A DNA stretch of 64,000 nucleotides from Rubritalea tangerina (lineage in GTDB: Bacteria; Verrucomicrobiota; Verrucomicrobiia; Verrucomicrobiales; Akkermansiaceae). A program made the translations under genes and the position numbers. The notes under the pieces were generated by a model. The model saw only the letters and a program-made list of their open reading frames with translations, was not told where the DNA came from and searched no databases. Positions 9,335 to 18,252 of this stretch are shown here, in pieces (position 1 is the stretch's first letter; each line of letters begins with the position of its first letter). Location: NCBI RefSeq assembly GCF_042683245.1, contig NZ_JBHUJB010000021.1, forward strand, positions 191,755 to 255,754. The letters are read 5' to 3'.

Positions 9335-10066
9335 TTAACCCTCGTTACTTACCACTGTGCCAATGGGCGCTCCTTTGATTACCTTGGCAATGTTGCCATG
9401 CTCGTTGAGATCAAACACAATGATTGGAATGTTGTTATCCATGCACAGGGAGAATGCTGTAGAGTCCATCACTGCCAGCTGGTCAGTGAGGCAACGCTGG
9501 AATGATATGCTGTCGAAACGAGTCGCTTCTGGATCTTTCTTGGGGTCTGCACTATAAACGCCATCCACCATTGTGGCCTTCAAGATTGCGCACGCACCCA
9601 TCTCACTGGCTCGCAGTGCGGAAGTCGTGTCCGTTGAGAAAAAGGGACTTCCCGTACCTGCAGCAAATACTACCACAGTGCCTTCAGACAAGTGACGGGA
9701 TGCCTTGCGGCGGATAAATGGCTCAGCCACATTTTTCATCTCAATCGCTGACTGCACGATACACGGAACACCCTCAGCTTCGAGTGCACTCTGCACTGCC
9801 AGTGCATTCATCACCGTTGCCATCATCCCTACATAATCCGCAGTGGCTCGGTCCATACCTCGTGCACTCGCACTGGCGCCGCGCCAAAAGTTTCCTCCAC
9901 CCACTACAATAGCTATCTCCACACCCGCTTCATGAGCTTCCTTAATCTCAAGAGCGATCCTCCCTACAATTTCTGGTGAGATGTTATCTTGACTACCAAC
10001 TTCACGGAGGGCTTCTCCGCTTAACTTTAGGACAACGCGTTTGAAGGATCGGTTTGTTTCACTCAT
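9335..10066 (-). CDS. pyrH: Uridylate kinase (UMP kinase)
   Basis: 243 residues. It phosphorylates UMP to UDP in pyrimidine nucleotide synthesis as a cytoplasmic hexamer. It belongs to the amino-acid-kinase fold: RVVLKLSGEAL at the N-terminus (phosphate-binding Lys), AIVVGGGNFWRG, the UMP-site segment MDRATADYVGMMATVMNALAVQ, and AAGTGSPFFSTDTTSALRA. It sits directly before frr. The usual rpsB-tsf neighbours are absent upstream; the next gene is the tail of the cobalamin operon about 140 bases away. Confidence 0.97.
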   Translation of the reverse strand: MSETNRSFKRVVLKLSGEALREVGSQDNISPEIVGRIALEIKEAHEAGVEIAIVVGGGNFWRGASASARGMDRATADYVGMMATVMNALAVQSALEAEGVPCIVQSAIEMKNVAEPFIRRKASRHLSEGTVVVFAAGTGSPFFSTDTTSALRASEMGACAILKATMVDGVYSADPKKDPEATRFDSISFQRCLTDQLAVMDSTAFSLCMDNNIPIIVFDLNEHGNIAKVIKGAPIGTVVSNEG

Positions 10067-10208
10067 AGCTCAGCTGACATTTAAAAAACAAATTGCCGAG
10101 ACTCATGCAATCTCTATATCTAGGAATGCTGGGAAAAGTCACTTCCACCCCAGTTTAGCCCCTCACATCTGCCCTCTCACCCGATGCAAGCACCCTATCC
10201 ACACCAGT

Positions 10209-10805
10209 CTACTCACCTTGCTTGGCAACAAACCGCTGACTTAATTTACTGAGTTGCTCAATCTGCGGTCCTTTCTTATCGCTCGCAACCAATATTGCGC
10301 AGGGCATTCCCTCGCGTAAATAAGCCGCGCCATAATCTTGAATCGTCTTCTTCAAGGCGGCCACACTCAACTTTACAACATCACTGAGTGAGACCTCTAA
10401 CTCTTTTGGCACCTCCGCGTTAGTAACATCCACGGTGACCAATAGCCCCTGATCTCCATACACTGCTGCCAACTTTAATTTGGCCAAGACAATCAAGTTA
10501 GCCTCAGGCTCATCATAGCCACCAATGCTCGCAAGCTTGTGGCTCAGCGCCACCGCATTAATAAGATCCTCAGGTAGCGCTCCCGATAGTACAACCGGTC
10601 GTGACATCAGCACTGTATAGTCCACACCGCTCTCCTTGCCCATTACGCTCGTGATGTCAGTGCCATGCAACGATAAGGGCTGCCAAACTCGATAAACAGA
10701 CTTCGTCGACCCACTCGCGAAGCCCGCGATTAGTGCTAGTAAAATGAAAACTTTAGAGAGCATGAATGCCAAATTACGCCACTTGCTGGCACTCTGGCTA
10801 GACAT
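10209..10805 (-). CDS. Exported protein of unknown function, last gene of cobalamin operon
   Basis: 198 residues with an N-terminal hydrophobic segment (LAFMLSKVFILLALIAGFASG, residues 12-32) that could be a signal peptide or anchor. The rest is soluble with mixed alpha/beta character and no cysteines except PCAILV near residue 168. The segments MPCAILVASDKKGPQIEQLSKL and VVKLSVAALKKTIQDYG suggest a compact domain. It begins 22 bases after the preceding gene, so it shares its transcript. I do not recognise the family, and a role in B12 uptake is only implied by position. Confidence 0.6.
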   Translation of the reverse strand: MSSQSASKWRNLAFMLSKVFILLALIAGFASGSTKSVYRVWQPLSLHGTDITSVMGKESGVDYTVLMSRPVVLSGALPEDLINAVALSHKLASIGGYDEPEANLIVLAKLKLAAVYGDQGLLVTVDVTNAEVPKELEVSLSDVVKLSVAALKKTIQDYGAAYLREGMPCAILVASDKKGPQIEQLSKLSQRFVAKQGE

Positions 10806-10827
10806 TTTCCTTTGGCCGCTTGCATAC

Positions 10828-11898
10828 CTAACGCTTCAAACCAACATAACCATCCACCTCATCCGGAGATCGAATCACACGTGGGTCATTAAGTATCAAC
10901 TTCTCAAGTTGATTTCTAGCCACCCCTGATAAAGCAAATTCACGTGCCACTGCATTATTGTGATAGTCCATCAGCCTCTCCTGCTTCGTGTTACCATCCA
11001 GAGTCTCATGCGCATCCGTAACTAACTTTGCAAAGCCACCACCAAATACTTTTGTTAGCTCATAGCTCCAGTTTACATGCCGGTATGCATCCTCTGGAAA
11101 TTGACTATTCGCTACCTTCTTCTCTTTAGCTCGCTTCCTAGCATCATCAGACAAGTACATGATCACTGGTGCGCGTAATGGATAGGTTGCTAGAATCTCT
11201 AACATTGCGTCACTTACATTGAGTTGAGCCTTATCGCGGATCTGTTCAAGATCTTCCACCTTGAATCGCAAGGCACGCTTACCATTATCCAGCCGCTCCG
11301 TGTACAACAAAGCATCCACCGTCACGTCGCCTCCCACAGGAACTGATACATATCCAGAAAAATTAAAATCAGCATCCACTTCGTTCTCATCAAACAATGC
11401 CTCCAACCTCCCATAGCTCTCCCTCAATGCCGACTCTGGAGATAATAATGACATGGGAGCACTCATGAATGAGCCTGAACGAAAACCGCCAAATGGAAAA
11501 TCCTCCGGCACATCCTCAGAGTGTAACACCACCGAGAAATCCTGAACCTGCACCCGAATCTTTGGTGGAAATATCCCAGCCGCCGTAACTTCTACGGCCT
11601 GAGCCTCAATCCTTGAACGCACCTTGTCTTTGTTGGTGATACCAATATCAAACTCACTCACCACCCCCTGACTACGTGCCTCAAATGGGCTTGGGATTTG
11701 AATCGCCCCTCCCTCTAATCCTACCAACTCAACTCCAGCCTTTTTCGACTTCTCAGCAACCTTTGCCACCACTCTGTCCACTACCATATTGGCAATCCAG
11801 TGACGCGAAAACCAGAGAACACTCGATATGGCCAACACAATGACACCAAACCTCACTAACCTCTTCCTCCACTTTCTAGATAACTTCCTTCTCATCAC
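10828..11898 (-). CDS. Membrane-anchored periplasmic protein of unknown function in the cobalamin operon
   Basis: 356 residues. A basic start (MMRRKLSRKWRKRLVRF) and one membrane helix (residues 18-37) put the rest in the periplasm. The middle is beta-rich (IEAQAVEVTAAGIFPPKIRVQVQDFSVV), like AsmA/YdbH-type envelope proteins. The C-terminal third has an ordered polar pattern: DAYRHVNWSYEL, then VTDAHETLDG, then MDYHNNAVARE. Its His, Glu, Asp and Asn spacing resembles what I recall of DUF6973-type domains and could bind metal; this match is tentative. Its ATG overlaps the btuC stop by four bases, showing translational coupling. Confidence 0.6.
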   Translation of the reverse strand: MMRRKLSRKWRKRLVRFGVIVLAISSVLWFSRHWIANMVVDRVVAKVAEKSKKAGVELVGLEGGAIQIPSPFEARSQGVVSEFDIGITNKDKVRSRIEAQAVEVTAAGIFPPKIRVQVQDFSVVLHSEDVPEDFPFGGFRSGSFMSAPMSLLSPESALRESYGRLEALFDENEVDADFNFSGYVSVPVGGDVTVDALLYTERLDNGKRALRFKVEDLEQIRDKAQLNVSDAMLEILATYPLRAPVIMYLSDDARKRAKEKKVANSQFPEDAYRHVNWSYELTKVFGGGFAKLVTDAHETLDGNTKQERLMDYHNNAVAREFALSGVARNQLEKLILNDPRVIRSPDEVDGYVGLKR

Positions 11899-12863
11899 TG
11901 ACGAACCTTCTTTAAGAGAACGATTAAGAAAAATGGTGCTCCTATCAAGGCCGTGATAATGCCAACTGGCAAATCCGAGCCCACCGTCACACCTCGTGCT
12001 AGTGTGTCACACCAAACCAAAAACACGCCGCCAAATAATATCACTAACCACACCAATTCCCTGTGAACCACACCAAACAACATCCTACAAAAGTGCGGTA
12101 CCATAATCCCAATAAACCCAATCGGCCCACAGACTGATACCACGCCTGCCATCATCAATGACACCGCAAAAAATAACACCCGCCTCACGCGCTTCACCTC
12201 CACACCCCGACTCAACGCAAGCTCATCACCCACAGAAATGACATCCAGCTCACTTCTGTATTGTGCAATAAATATCACACCCACCAATACAAAGGGAGCC
12301 ACAGTAAGCACTCCATCGTAATCAGCTTGCCCCAGACTCCCCATCGTCCAACGCATCATCTTAAACATGCTGCCAGCATCAGCAAAATATTGCGTCAACA
12401 TCGTCAAACTAGAGAAAAAGAAACTAAGAATAACCCCACCAAGGAGCAAACTCACAGTCGCTAAGCCACCCGCCCATTTAGCGAGATGATAAACTAACAT
12501 GACCGAAAGCAAGGCTCCCAGAAGTGCAGCTAAAGAAAGCCCACTGACACCTAACAGTGAGAAGTTTACCCCAAAGTTGATCCATAAGGCCACACTGAAT
12601 GTCGATCCGCTAGCGACTCCTAGCGTGTAGGGTGTTGCGAGCGGATTGCGAAACATCGCTTGAAAAACAAGCCCACCCAATGCCAAGGCCGCCCCACATA
12701 GGAATGCCATCATTACTCTAGGGACACGCACCTCCCAGTAAACCAAATGCTCAGTACTAGACCTCTCAGGTAACCACAGAAATGCCTCTCCCATGCTAGG
12801 AGCAATAAAAACACTCAGCATTGCCAGCAAAACCATCCACCAAACCCTAGGCTTCATTCCCAC
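11895..12863 (-). CDS. btuC: FecCD-type ABC transporter permease, cobalamin uptake
   Basis: 322 residues, the usual length, with about ten membrane helices. FecCD/BtuC motifs are clear: YWEVRVPRVMMAFLCGAALALGGLVFQAMFRNPLATPYTLGVASGS near residue 42, GGLATVSLLLGGVILS, and VCGPIGFIGIMVPHFCR near residue 245 (the loop contacting the ATPase). The protein forms the inner-membrane channel. The substrate is called cobalamin because of the riboswitch ahead of the operon; the permease family alone would also allow heme or siderophores. Confidence 0.9.
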   Translation of the reverse strand: MGMKPRVWWMVLLAMLSVFIAPSMGEAFLWLPERSSTEHLVYWEVRVPRVMMAFLCGAALALGGLVFQAMFRNPLATPYTLGVASGSTFSVALWINFGVNFSLLGVSGLSLAALLGALLSVMLVYHLAKWAGGLATVSLLLGGVILSFFFSSLTMLTQYFADAGSMFKMMRWTMGSLGQADYDGVLTVAPFVLVGVIFIAQYRSELDVISVGDELALSRGVEVKRVRRVLFFAVSLMMAGVVSVCGPIGFIGIMVPHFCRMLFGVVHRELVWLVILFGGVFLVWCDTLARGVTVGSDLPVGIITALIGAPFFLIVLLKKVRQ

Positions 12864-13593
12864 CTCCGTTCAAATGCTCAACCACCGCACCACCGAATAA
12901 ACCTTCCACTCCGCCTTCGCTAAAAAAGTCACTGGATTTCTCATCCGCAAAAACGGCACCTGAATCCAGTGCTAAAACGCGCTGAAACCTCTGCTGAGCC
13001 CAAACTAAATCGTGAGTGACTACCACTACCGTGACCCACTCAGGTAACCCAGCAATAGCCGACTGAACATCTAACCTCTGAGCCGGATCTAGATGGGCAA
13101 GCGGCTCATCGAGTAAAAGAATGCCTGCCCTCTGAGCTAATCCCGCAGCAATGCACACACGCTGACGTTCGCCACCACTCAATGATGAAACTCTGCGCTT
13201 CGCAAACGCATCTACCTGCATTAATGCCATTGCTTCAGCCACCTCTGGGTCAGCCGCACTACCTCCATGGGCATACCGGCCCATCCCAATGAATTCTTCA
13301 ACACTGTAGGCTACTTCAGCAGCTAACAACTGAGGAACGTAGGCCATTTTTTTTGCCAGTTCCTTGCGGCTGTAATCATTAATTCCTACACCCCCGACTT
13401 CCACAGTCCCACCTTGTATCTCCTGCGTTCCTAGGATGACCCTGAGCAAAGTCGTTTTTCCCGCTCCATTCGGTCCAATGATAGCCGTGTGCGCACCAGC
13501 CCTCAGATCAAAATCAACCTCATTGAGAAGCAATTTATTGCGCTTCCTAACCACCACTGAACGGCAACAAACGACTACATCAGACACCTCCAC
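12847..13593 (-). CDS. btuD: ABC transporter ATP-binding protein, cobalamin uptake
   Basis: 248 residues. Walker A is GPNGAGKTT (near residue 40), the signature is SLSGGERQR, Walker B is ILLLDEPLAHLD and the switch His is in VVVTHD. These make a complete iron/B12-type importer ATPase. It overlaps the substrate-binding gene upstream by 14 bases and the permease downstream by 17 bases, so the three proteins are translated together. Confidence 0.92.
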   Translation of the reverse strand: MEVSDVVVCCRSVVVRKRNKLLLNEVDFDLRAGAHTAIIGPNGAGKTTLLRVILGTQEIQGGTVEVGGVGINDYSRKELAKKMAYVPQLLAAEVAYSVEEFIGMGRYAHGGSAADPEVAEAMALMQVDAFAKRRVSSLSGGERQRVCIAAGLAQRAGILLLDEPLAHLDPAQRLDVQSAIAGLPEWVTVVVVTHDLVWAQQRFQRVLALDSGAVFADEKSSDFFSEGGVEGLFGGAVVEHLNGGGNEA

Positions 13594-14464
13594 CCCCTTG
13601 TTTCCTTAATTCTAACAACCACTCCAAAGTATCAATAAAGCGAGGTCCAGGGACGAAATGCTTATCGCCAACCAGTAGGTACACGCGCCCATTACGAACC
13701 GCATCAAGCGTATCGTTGCTCTGCCACTCAGATAAAAGTTTCTCTACACCAATACGGTCGGCATCTTCTTGATTCACCATATCGATAATAATATCAGGGT
13801 TCATCCTAACCAGATGCTCGCGACTTAGCTGCGGGAAATTTTCTTCACCCTCATAGGCATTGGTAAATCCTGCGATATCCAACAACTCTTGGTGATAGCC
13901 ACCTGCACCAGCCGCAACCACTCCCTTAATTTTCCCCGACCCATGTTCTCTGCCAATCGACATGAGCACTCTCTTTCCACTCGACCCTAATGCGCGTGCA
14001 CTGCGGACCGCCGCCTCTAATTCCTTGCGCATACTACCAGCCTCATCTACTCGATCAAATCGCTCACCAACCTTGGTGATGGAATCTAAGATCCCTTCCA
14101 CTGACATATGATCGACAAGCAATGTACCCATGCCTAAACCCTCGATTTGCTCAGCCAGATCAGCTTGTTCCTTCAGTAAAACCACCACCTGTGGCTTCAA
14201 TCGAACAATCGCCTCTAGGTCAACATCCAGATAGCCACCTACTTTAGGTTTAGCCAATGCTTCCTTGGGGTATTTAGCAAAACTTGACACCCCCACCACC
14301 TGATCACCTAATCCAAGCGCAAAGACCACTTCGCCTGAACTTGGCGCCATGCATACGATAGTCGCGTCCGCACCACCACCGCTCACCGAACGCTGCTGCC
14401 TTAGGTGGTAACTCACCACAAAGAGACTCAGGGCTAACAGCCCCAAAATAACGCGCTTTAGCAT
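13580..14464 (-). CDS. btuF: Periplasmic cobalamin-binding protein, BtuF-like
   Basis: 294 residues from the ATG at 14464 (MLKRVILGLLALSLFVVSYH, a signal or anchor helix). This ATG overlaps the previous stop as ATGCTAA, so the longer frame starting at 14497 is unlikely. The fold is the helical-backbone type used by metal and B12 binding proteins: TIVCMAPSSGEVVFALGLGDQVVGVSSFAKYPKEA, DLEAIVRLKPQVVVLL, LVRMNPDIIIDM, and a C-terminal VRNGRVYLLVGDKHFVPGPR. It delivers ligand to BtuCD. Confidence 0.85.
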   Translation of the reverse strand: MLKRVILGLLALSLFVVSYHLRQQRSVSGGGADATIVCMAPSSGEVVFALGLGDQVVGVSSFAKYPKEALAKPKVGGYLDVDLEAIVRLKPQVVVLLKEQADLAEQIEGLGMGTLLVDHMSVEGILDSITKVGERFDRVDEAGSMRKELEAAVRSARALGSSGKRVLMSIGREHGSGKIKGVVAAGAGGYHQELLDIAGFTNAYEGEENFPQLSREHLVRMNPDIIIDMVNQEDADRIGVEKLLSEWQSNDTLDAVRNGRVYLLVGDKHFVPGPRFIDTLEWLLELRKQGGGGV

Positions 14465-15279
14465 GCACCAACCTCCTTCATTCTCGCCTGCAACCACTCG
14501 GCTGAATCTAATAAACTAGGCCCATCCTGGATCATATTCTCACCCATTTTCACAGTCGACATCACAACTGGAATCCGTGTGTCCCATTCCCGCTCATGAA
14601 CTAAAAGCTCACCATCCACCAAATATTCTGGTTCGTGGAAGAACACATACACATCAGGGCGCTCATGCATTAGTTCTCCCAAATCATTCTCAAAATAGCC
14701 AACTGCCCTCTCACCATAAACTAATTCCCCACCAGCACACTCTACTAAATCACGTATATAACTCAGCCCCCCCACAGCCCTGCGGTGACGTCCTAACCAT
14801 AACTCCACATACACACGTGGTCGCTTTCCCCCCTCACAAGCTCTCTTGATGCTTGCGAAACGCTCAGCCATCTTGCTCGCTAGCCCCCTTGCAGCATCTA
14901 GCTCATTTAATAGACCACCTAGTAAAATAACATTTTCTAACATACCTGAAAAGCTGTTTGGCAAATTGAGGTTGTATATCGGCACCCCCTGCTCAGCTAG
15001 CTTCAGGCTAAGCCTTCGCTGGATCCCAGTTGTCAAAAGGACCAGATCCGCATCAAGATCTTTAATCTTCTCGAAATCCGCCGTGATATATTGCCCGACC
15101 ACTGGAATTCCAGTAGTGTCGATGTAACGATCACAGTACTCTGAGACCCCAACAATGCGCTCATGAAACCCCATGCTATCCATGGCCTCTGTTGCAGAGG
15201 ACACTAAGCAGACTACCCGCTTAGGCTCTTCGGGAACCTCAAATCGATGGTCTAAATATTCGTTGTGAATGCGTCGCAT
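14458..15279 (-). CDS. Second BtuF-like substrate-binding domain protein lacking a signal peptide
   Basis: 273 residues. It has the same helical-backbone fold as BtuF: KRVVCLVSSATEAMDSMGFHERIVGVSEYCD, then DLDADLVLLTTGIQRRL, PIYNLNLP, RPRVYVELWLGRHR, and RPDVYVFFHEPEY. It starts MRRIHNEYLDHRFEVPEEPKR with no hydrophobic leader, so it should stay in the cytoplasm. Signal-less homologues occur in many genomes, where a B12-handling or storage role has been suggested but not settled. Position between btuB and btuF, with coupled translation into btuF, ties it to cobalamin. The lack of a leader might also reflect a misplaced start, but nothing in frame upstream helps. Confidence 0.75.
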   Translation of the reverse strand: MRRIHNEYLDHRFEVPEEPKRVVCLVSSATEAMDSMGFHERIVGVSEYCDRYIDTTGIPVVGQYITADFEKIKDLDADLVLLTTGIQRRLSLKLAEQGVPIYNLNLPNSFSGMLENVILLGGLLNELDAARGLASKMAERFASIKRACEGGKRPRVYVELWLGRHRRAVGGLSYIRDLVECAGGELVYGERAVGYFENDLGELMHERPDVYVFFHEPEYLVDGELLVHEREWDTRIPVVMSTVKMGENMIQDGPSLLDSAEWLQARMKEVGAC

Positions 15280-15385
15280 GTTACCCTTTTACTTCAATCA
15301 CAGATACAACAAAGCTGCACGACCGAAATCGCACAGCTCGTTTTTATGAATAACTGATGTGGCTACTGTGTAGCCGACCAGAAAC

Positions 15386-17314
15386 TTAGAAGCTCAGAGT
15401 GAGTCCACCGAACGCTCCGAAGCCCTGACCCTGGATCGGACCGCCAATACTATCAGATACGTTGTACTTCTCATCAAACAAGTTTTCGAGACGTCCGTGT
15501 AACTTCAAATTCTCGTGGATTTGGTAGTTGCCATAGAGACGTGCTACAAAGCGGCTATCAGTCGGTAAGAAATACGTGCCTCCTGGCTGACCGTAGGTCG
15601 CACTACCCACATAGCTCGCTCCTGCCCCAAGCACCCACTTGTCAGCATCGTAGTAGACATCACCACTGAAAATGTGGTCGGGTACATCAATAACCTCTTC
15701 CTTGATCTGAGCAGTCCAAGCCAATCGGTATTGAACCGTCTGGTTCACAAAGGATCCCGCAAGAGCTGACTCAACACCACTCACTAACGAATCGCCTTCC
15801 AAATTCACGCGCTGGCTCACAGTCGGTGAGAATACAGGGAAAAAGGACCCGGGGCTCACTACTTGATTGGCAATTGCATCTTCAAGCGATTGATAGAAAT
15901 AAGTAACTTGAAGCTCGTGGTTCTCCACGATCTCTTGGTCTAAACCAAGCTCATATCCAAGAATCGTCTCAGTCTTAAGCCCATCATTCTCTACTTGCAC
16001 ACCAAAGGGTGTAACAAAGGCACCACTATCGAGCAAAGTAGGTGTGCGGAATGAGCGTGCCGTACGAGCTCTTAAGCGCGTGTTAGTCTGATCGATGGTG
16101 TAGCCACCACCAACATTCCATGCCACATCGCCACCATGCGTGTCGTGCTCGTCATAGCGACCACCAAGCTCAATCAATAAATTCTCAACTGGCGTCCAGA
16201 AACCGTTAGCATACAAACCAACGTTAGAGTAATCAACTTTCTGGTCGTTTGTGTTTTCGTAGTCAGACTTGTTATAATCAACCCCACCTACCATCGTGAA
16301 TGTGTCGTGTGCTACCCATTGGTTGCTCCAGTTGATAGAAAAACGGTCTGTCTTCGTGTTGTACGGTGATGGGCCAAATCCATAATCCGTATCGCTCTCG
16401 GACTCCTCGTCGTAATAACCAAATGTCAAATGCGTCTGGTAATCAGGATTCACCACATAACTCGTGTTGAATGCTAAGAGGTGAATGTCGGTCTGAGTAT
16501 CAGAGCGCGTCTCACCAAAATTATCAATCGTGTGCGCCAAAAATTTGTTGCTAGAACCGCGGTAGCTTAGCTTGAAACGTAAATCTTCACTTGCTAACCA
16601 TTGCAAGGCGAGAACTGCCGAATCCTGAGAATAATCCTGCAGTGGGTACGCTTCATAGGTGTCGTTAGAGGTGAACGAGGTGTTGAGCTCGATGGCATAT
16701 TGTAAATCCTGAACCTGACCTTGCGCACTTGCTGCCACTCGGTAACTGTCAAATGAGCCAGCTTCTCCAAAAAGACTGTAGCTAGGATCCCCCTCACCTA
16801 CAGCTGTGTTGAAACCAATCACACCCGCCGCTGCCTCACTCCCATAAAGCACACTCTGTGGACCGCGCAATAACTCAAGTTGAGTAATCTGGCTCGTCTG
16901 CGCATTTGTTAGAAAGTTGTTCAGTCCGTTTGTGGAGTCCGTAATACGCACGCCATCCACTACCACTTGAGTGTACTTGGTCGGCAAACCACGAACGATA
17001 ATGGAACCAAAGGCTCCAGTCTGACCCGCTGTTGATAGACCTTGAATGCCAGGAAGATCGTTGAGAGCGTCAAGTAGACGATTTTGCTGTTTCAACTCGA
17101 TTTCCTGCCCAGGCACTACAGATACAGAGGACACTGTCTTGTCGACCGGGTTTTCAAATCTCGATGCCAATACTGTCGTTGGATCTAATGTATCCGTAGC
17201 TCCGACACTCGCATTCTTCGCGTCGTCAGCCACAGCCGACACCTGACCAGCCACCATAAGACCAGCCACAACTTTTACGCCCACACTCGGGCTCTTAGAT
17301 GTAGTCATTTTCAT
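15386..17314 (-). CDS. btuB: TonB-dependent outer-membrane cobalamin receptor
   Basis: 642 residues with a signal peptide (VKVVAGLMVAGQVSAVA). The plug domain covers roughly residues 50-170: VSSVSVVPGQEIELKQQ, LNDLPGIQGLS, GSIIVRGLPTKYTQVVVDGVR, and LLRGPQSVLYGSEAAAGVIGF. The 22-strand barrel follows, with TonB-receptor repeats such as IELGGRYDEHDTHGG, and ends in an aromatic F after GGLTLS. A good ribosome site (AGGAGAG) precedes the ATG at 17314. The substrate assignment rests on the cobalamin riboswitch immediately upstream. Confidence 0.92.
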   Translation of the reverse strand: MKMTTSKSPSVGVKVVAGLMVAGQVSAVADDAKNASVGATDTLDPTTVLASRFENPVDKTVSSVSVVPGQEIELKQQNRLLDALNDLPGIQGLSTAGQTGAFGSIIVRGLPTKYTQVVVDGVRITDSTNGLNNFLTNAQTSQITQLELLRGPQSVLYGSEAAAGVIGFNTAVGEGDPSYSLFGEAGSFDSYRVAASAQGQVQDLQYAIELNTSFTSNDTYEAYPLQDYSQDSAVLALQWLASEDLRFKLSYRGSSNKFLAHTIDNFGETRSDTQTDIHLLAFNTSYVVNPDYQTHLTFGYYDEESESDTDYGFGPSPYNTKTDRFSINWSNQWVAHDTFTMVGGVDYNKSDYENTNDQKVDYSNVGLYANGFWTPVENLLIELGGRYDEHDTHGGDVAWNVGGGYTIDQTNTRLRARTARSFRTPTLLDSGAFVTPFGVQVENDGLKTETILGYELGLDQEIVENHELQVTYFYQSLEDAIANQVVSPGSFFPVFSPTVSQRVNLEGDSLVSGVESALAGSFVNQTVQYRLAWTAQIKEEVIDVPDHIFSGDVYYDADKWVLGAGASYVGSATYGQPGGTYFLPTDSRFVARLYGNYQIHENLKLHGRLENLFDEKYNVSDSIGGPIQGQGFGAFGGLTLSF

Positions 17315-17352
17315 TTTTCTCTCCTTGTGCTCCGCAAGGGTTTGAATTCTCT

Positions 17353-17482
17353 AACTCATGGCTGGCGACCTGGCTTAACTAGTACTCTCTAGTATCACAG
17401 TGGCGGCACCGCTTCGGAATAACCATCTCAGGTATCACCGAATTCCCCATCTATTTCCTGCCCCATCAGAGGCTTCCATGAG
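17353..17482 (-). promoter_or_regulatory. Cobalamin riboswitch
   Basis: Read on the minus strand, the leader of btuB contains the family's conserved blocks in order: GGGAATTCGGTG (17438-17449), GCCGCCACTGTGA (about 17394-17406), and a B12 box AAGCCAGGTCGCCAGC (17361-17376). CTCATG near 17476-17481 can pair with CATGAG near 17356-17361 to close the outer stem. It should lower btuB operon expression when adenosylcobalamin is abundant. The limits are estimated from motif positions. Confidence 0.88.
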
Positions 17483-17689
17483 TGTGACCAACATTATTGC
17501 CAGCCACGACGCGCTTCTAGCGACCACTTTGATTATTGCAACCAAAATGTCACAGCGATTCCACACCGACATCGCCTCCCTCCATCCGATGAATGAATCC
17601 GCCACGCTTCCCTACTACCATCTCTGCTGGAAAAAGTTAGAGAAGCACCAACATGATATCCGTGCTACAAAGAGATTCTCCACACTAAA

Positions 17690-17830
17690 AGCCCTCAATA
17701 AACATCAAGAACCCAGACACGTCAAAAACCTAAAAGAGGTTTCGACTCCAAGCCCAGAGTGGTCAAGCCAACTCTGGGGGCTCACATAAAAAACACAACC
17801 AGAAGTCTGTAAGACTGCAAGCTTACAAAT
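17690..17830 (+). repeat. Triple-hairpin dispersed repeat, copy 1
   Basis: Three hairpins in a row: AAACCTAAAAGAGGTTT, CCCAGAGT...ACTCTGGG and AGTCTGTAAGACT. Copies at 17,838, 26,238 and 34,925 share order and spacing. This copy lies directly ahead of copy 2 with the same orientation. Confidence 0.7.
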
Positions 17831-17837
17831 GAAACCT

Positions 17838-18060
17838 ACTCCATGGCTAGTGCGGTCTCAGCTAAGTAGTGGACATCATTGCGAAAGCTTAGTTTTACTG
17901 ATCAATAAACCCAGAGGGGGTTCTCAATAAACACTGAGAACTTAAACACTTCAAAAACCTCAAAGAGGTTTCGGCTCCAAGCCCAGAGTGGCTAAGCCAA
18001 CTCTGGGGGCTTATAAAAACCGATGAGAAGTCTGAAAGACTTCAGACCGGAAAATGATAC
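17838..18060 (+). repeat. Triple-hairpin dispersed repeat, copy 2 with 5' extension
   Basis: Hairpins AACCTCAAAGAGGTT, CCCAGAGTGG...ACTCTGGG and AAGTCTGAAAGACTT. An upstream stretch (about 17,855-17,925, containing GTAGTGGACATCATTGCGAAAG) matches the stretch before copy 3, so the full unit is about 200 bases. The remaining 190 bases up to nadC show nothing I can identify. Confidence 0.7.
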
Positions 18061-18252
18061 CCCCCCTCATCACCTTGGTGTGGTGAATGCATGACTCCCC
18101 CCAAGCTAACCGCCAGTGTCGCGAACCCTAAACTTTGGCGATCAGAAAAACAAGCGAGCCTCTCGATAGAAGCAACTAACGGGAGGCACCCTTCACCCAA
18201 TATCAAACAATGATATTTTGACGACTTAGTTGGCACAACACCAGTGTGAGCG

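Noticed and set aside
17400..17789. 129-codon plus-strand frame ahead of btuB
   Set aside because: It covers the cobalamin riboswitch on the other strand and a hairpin repeat; no protein features.
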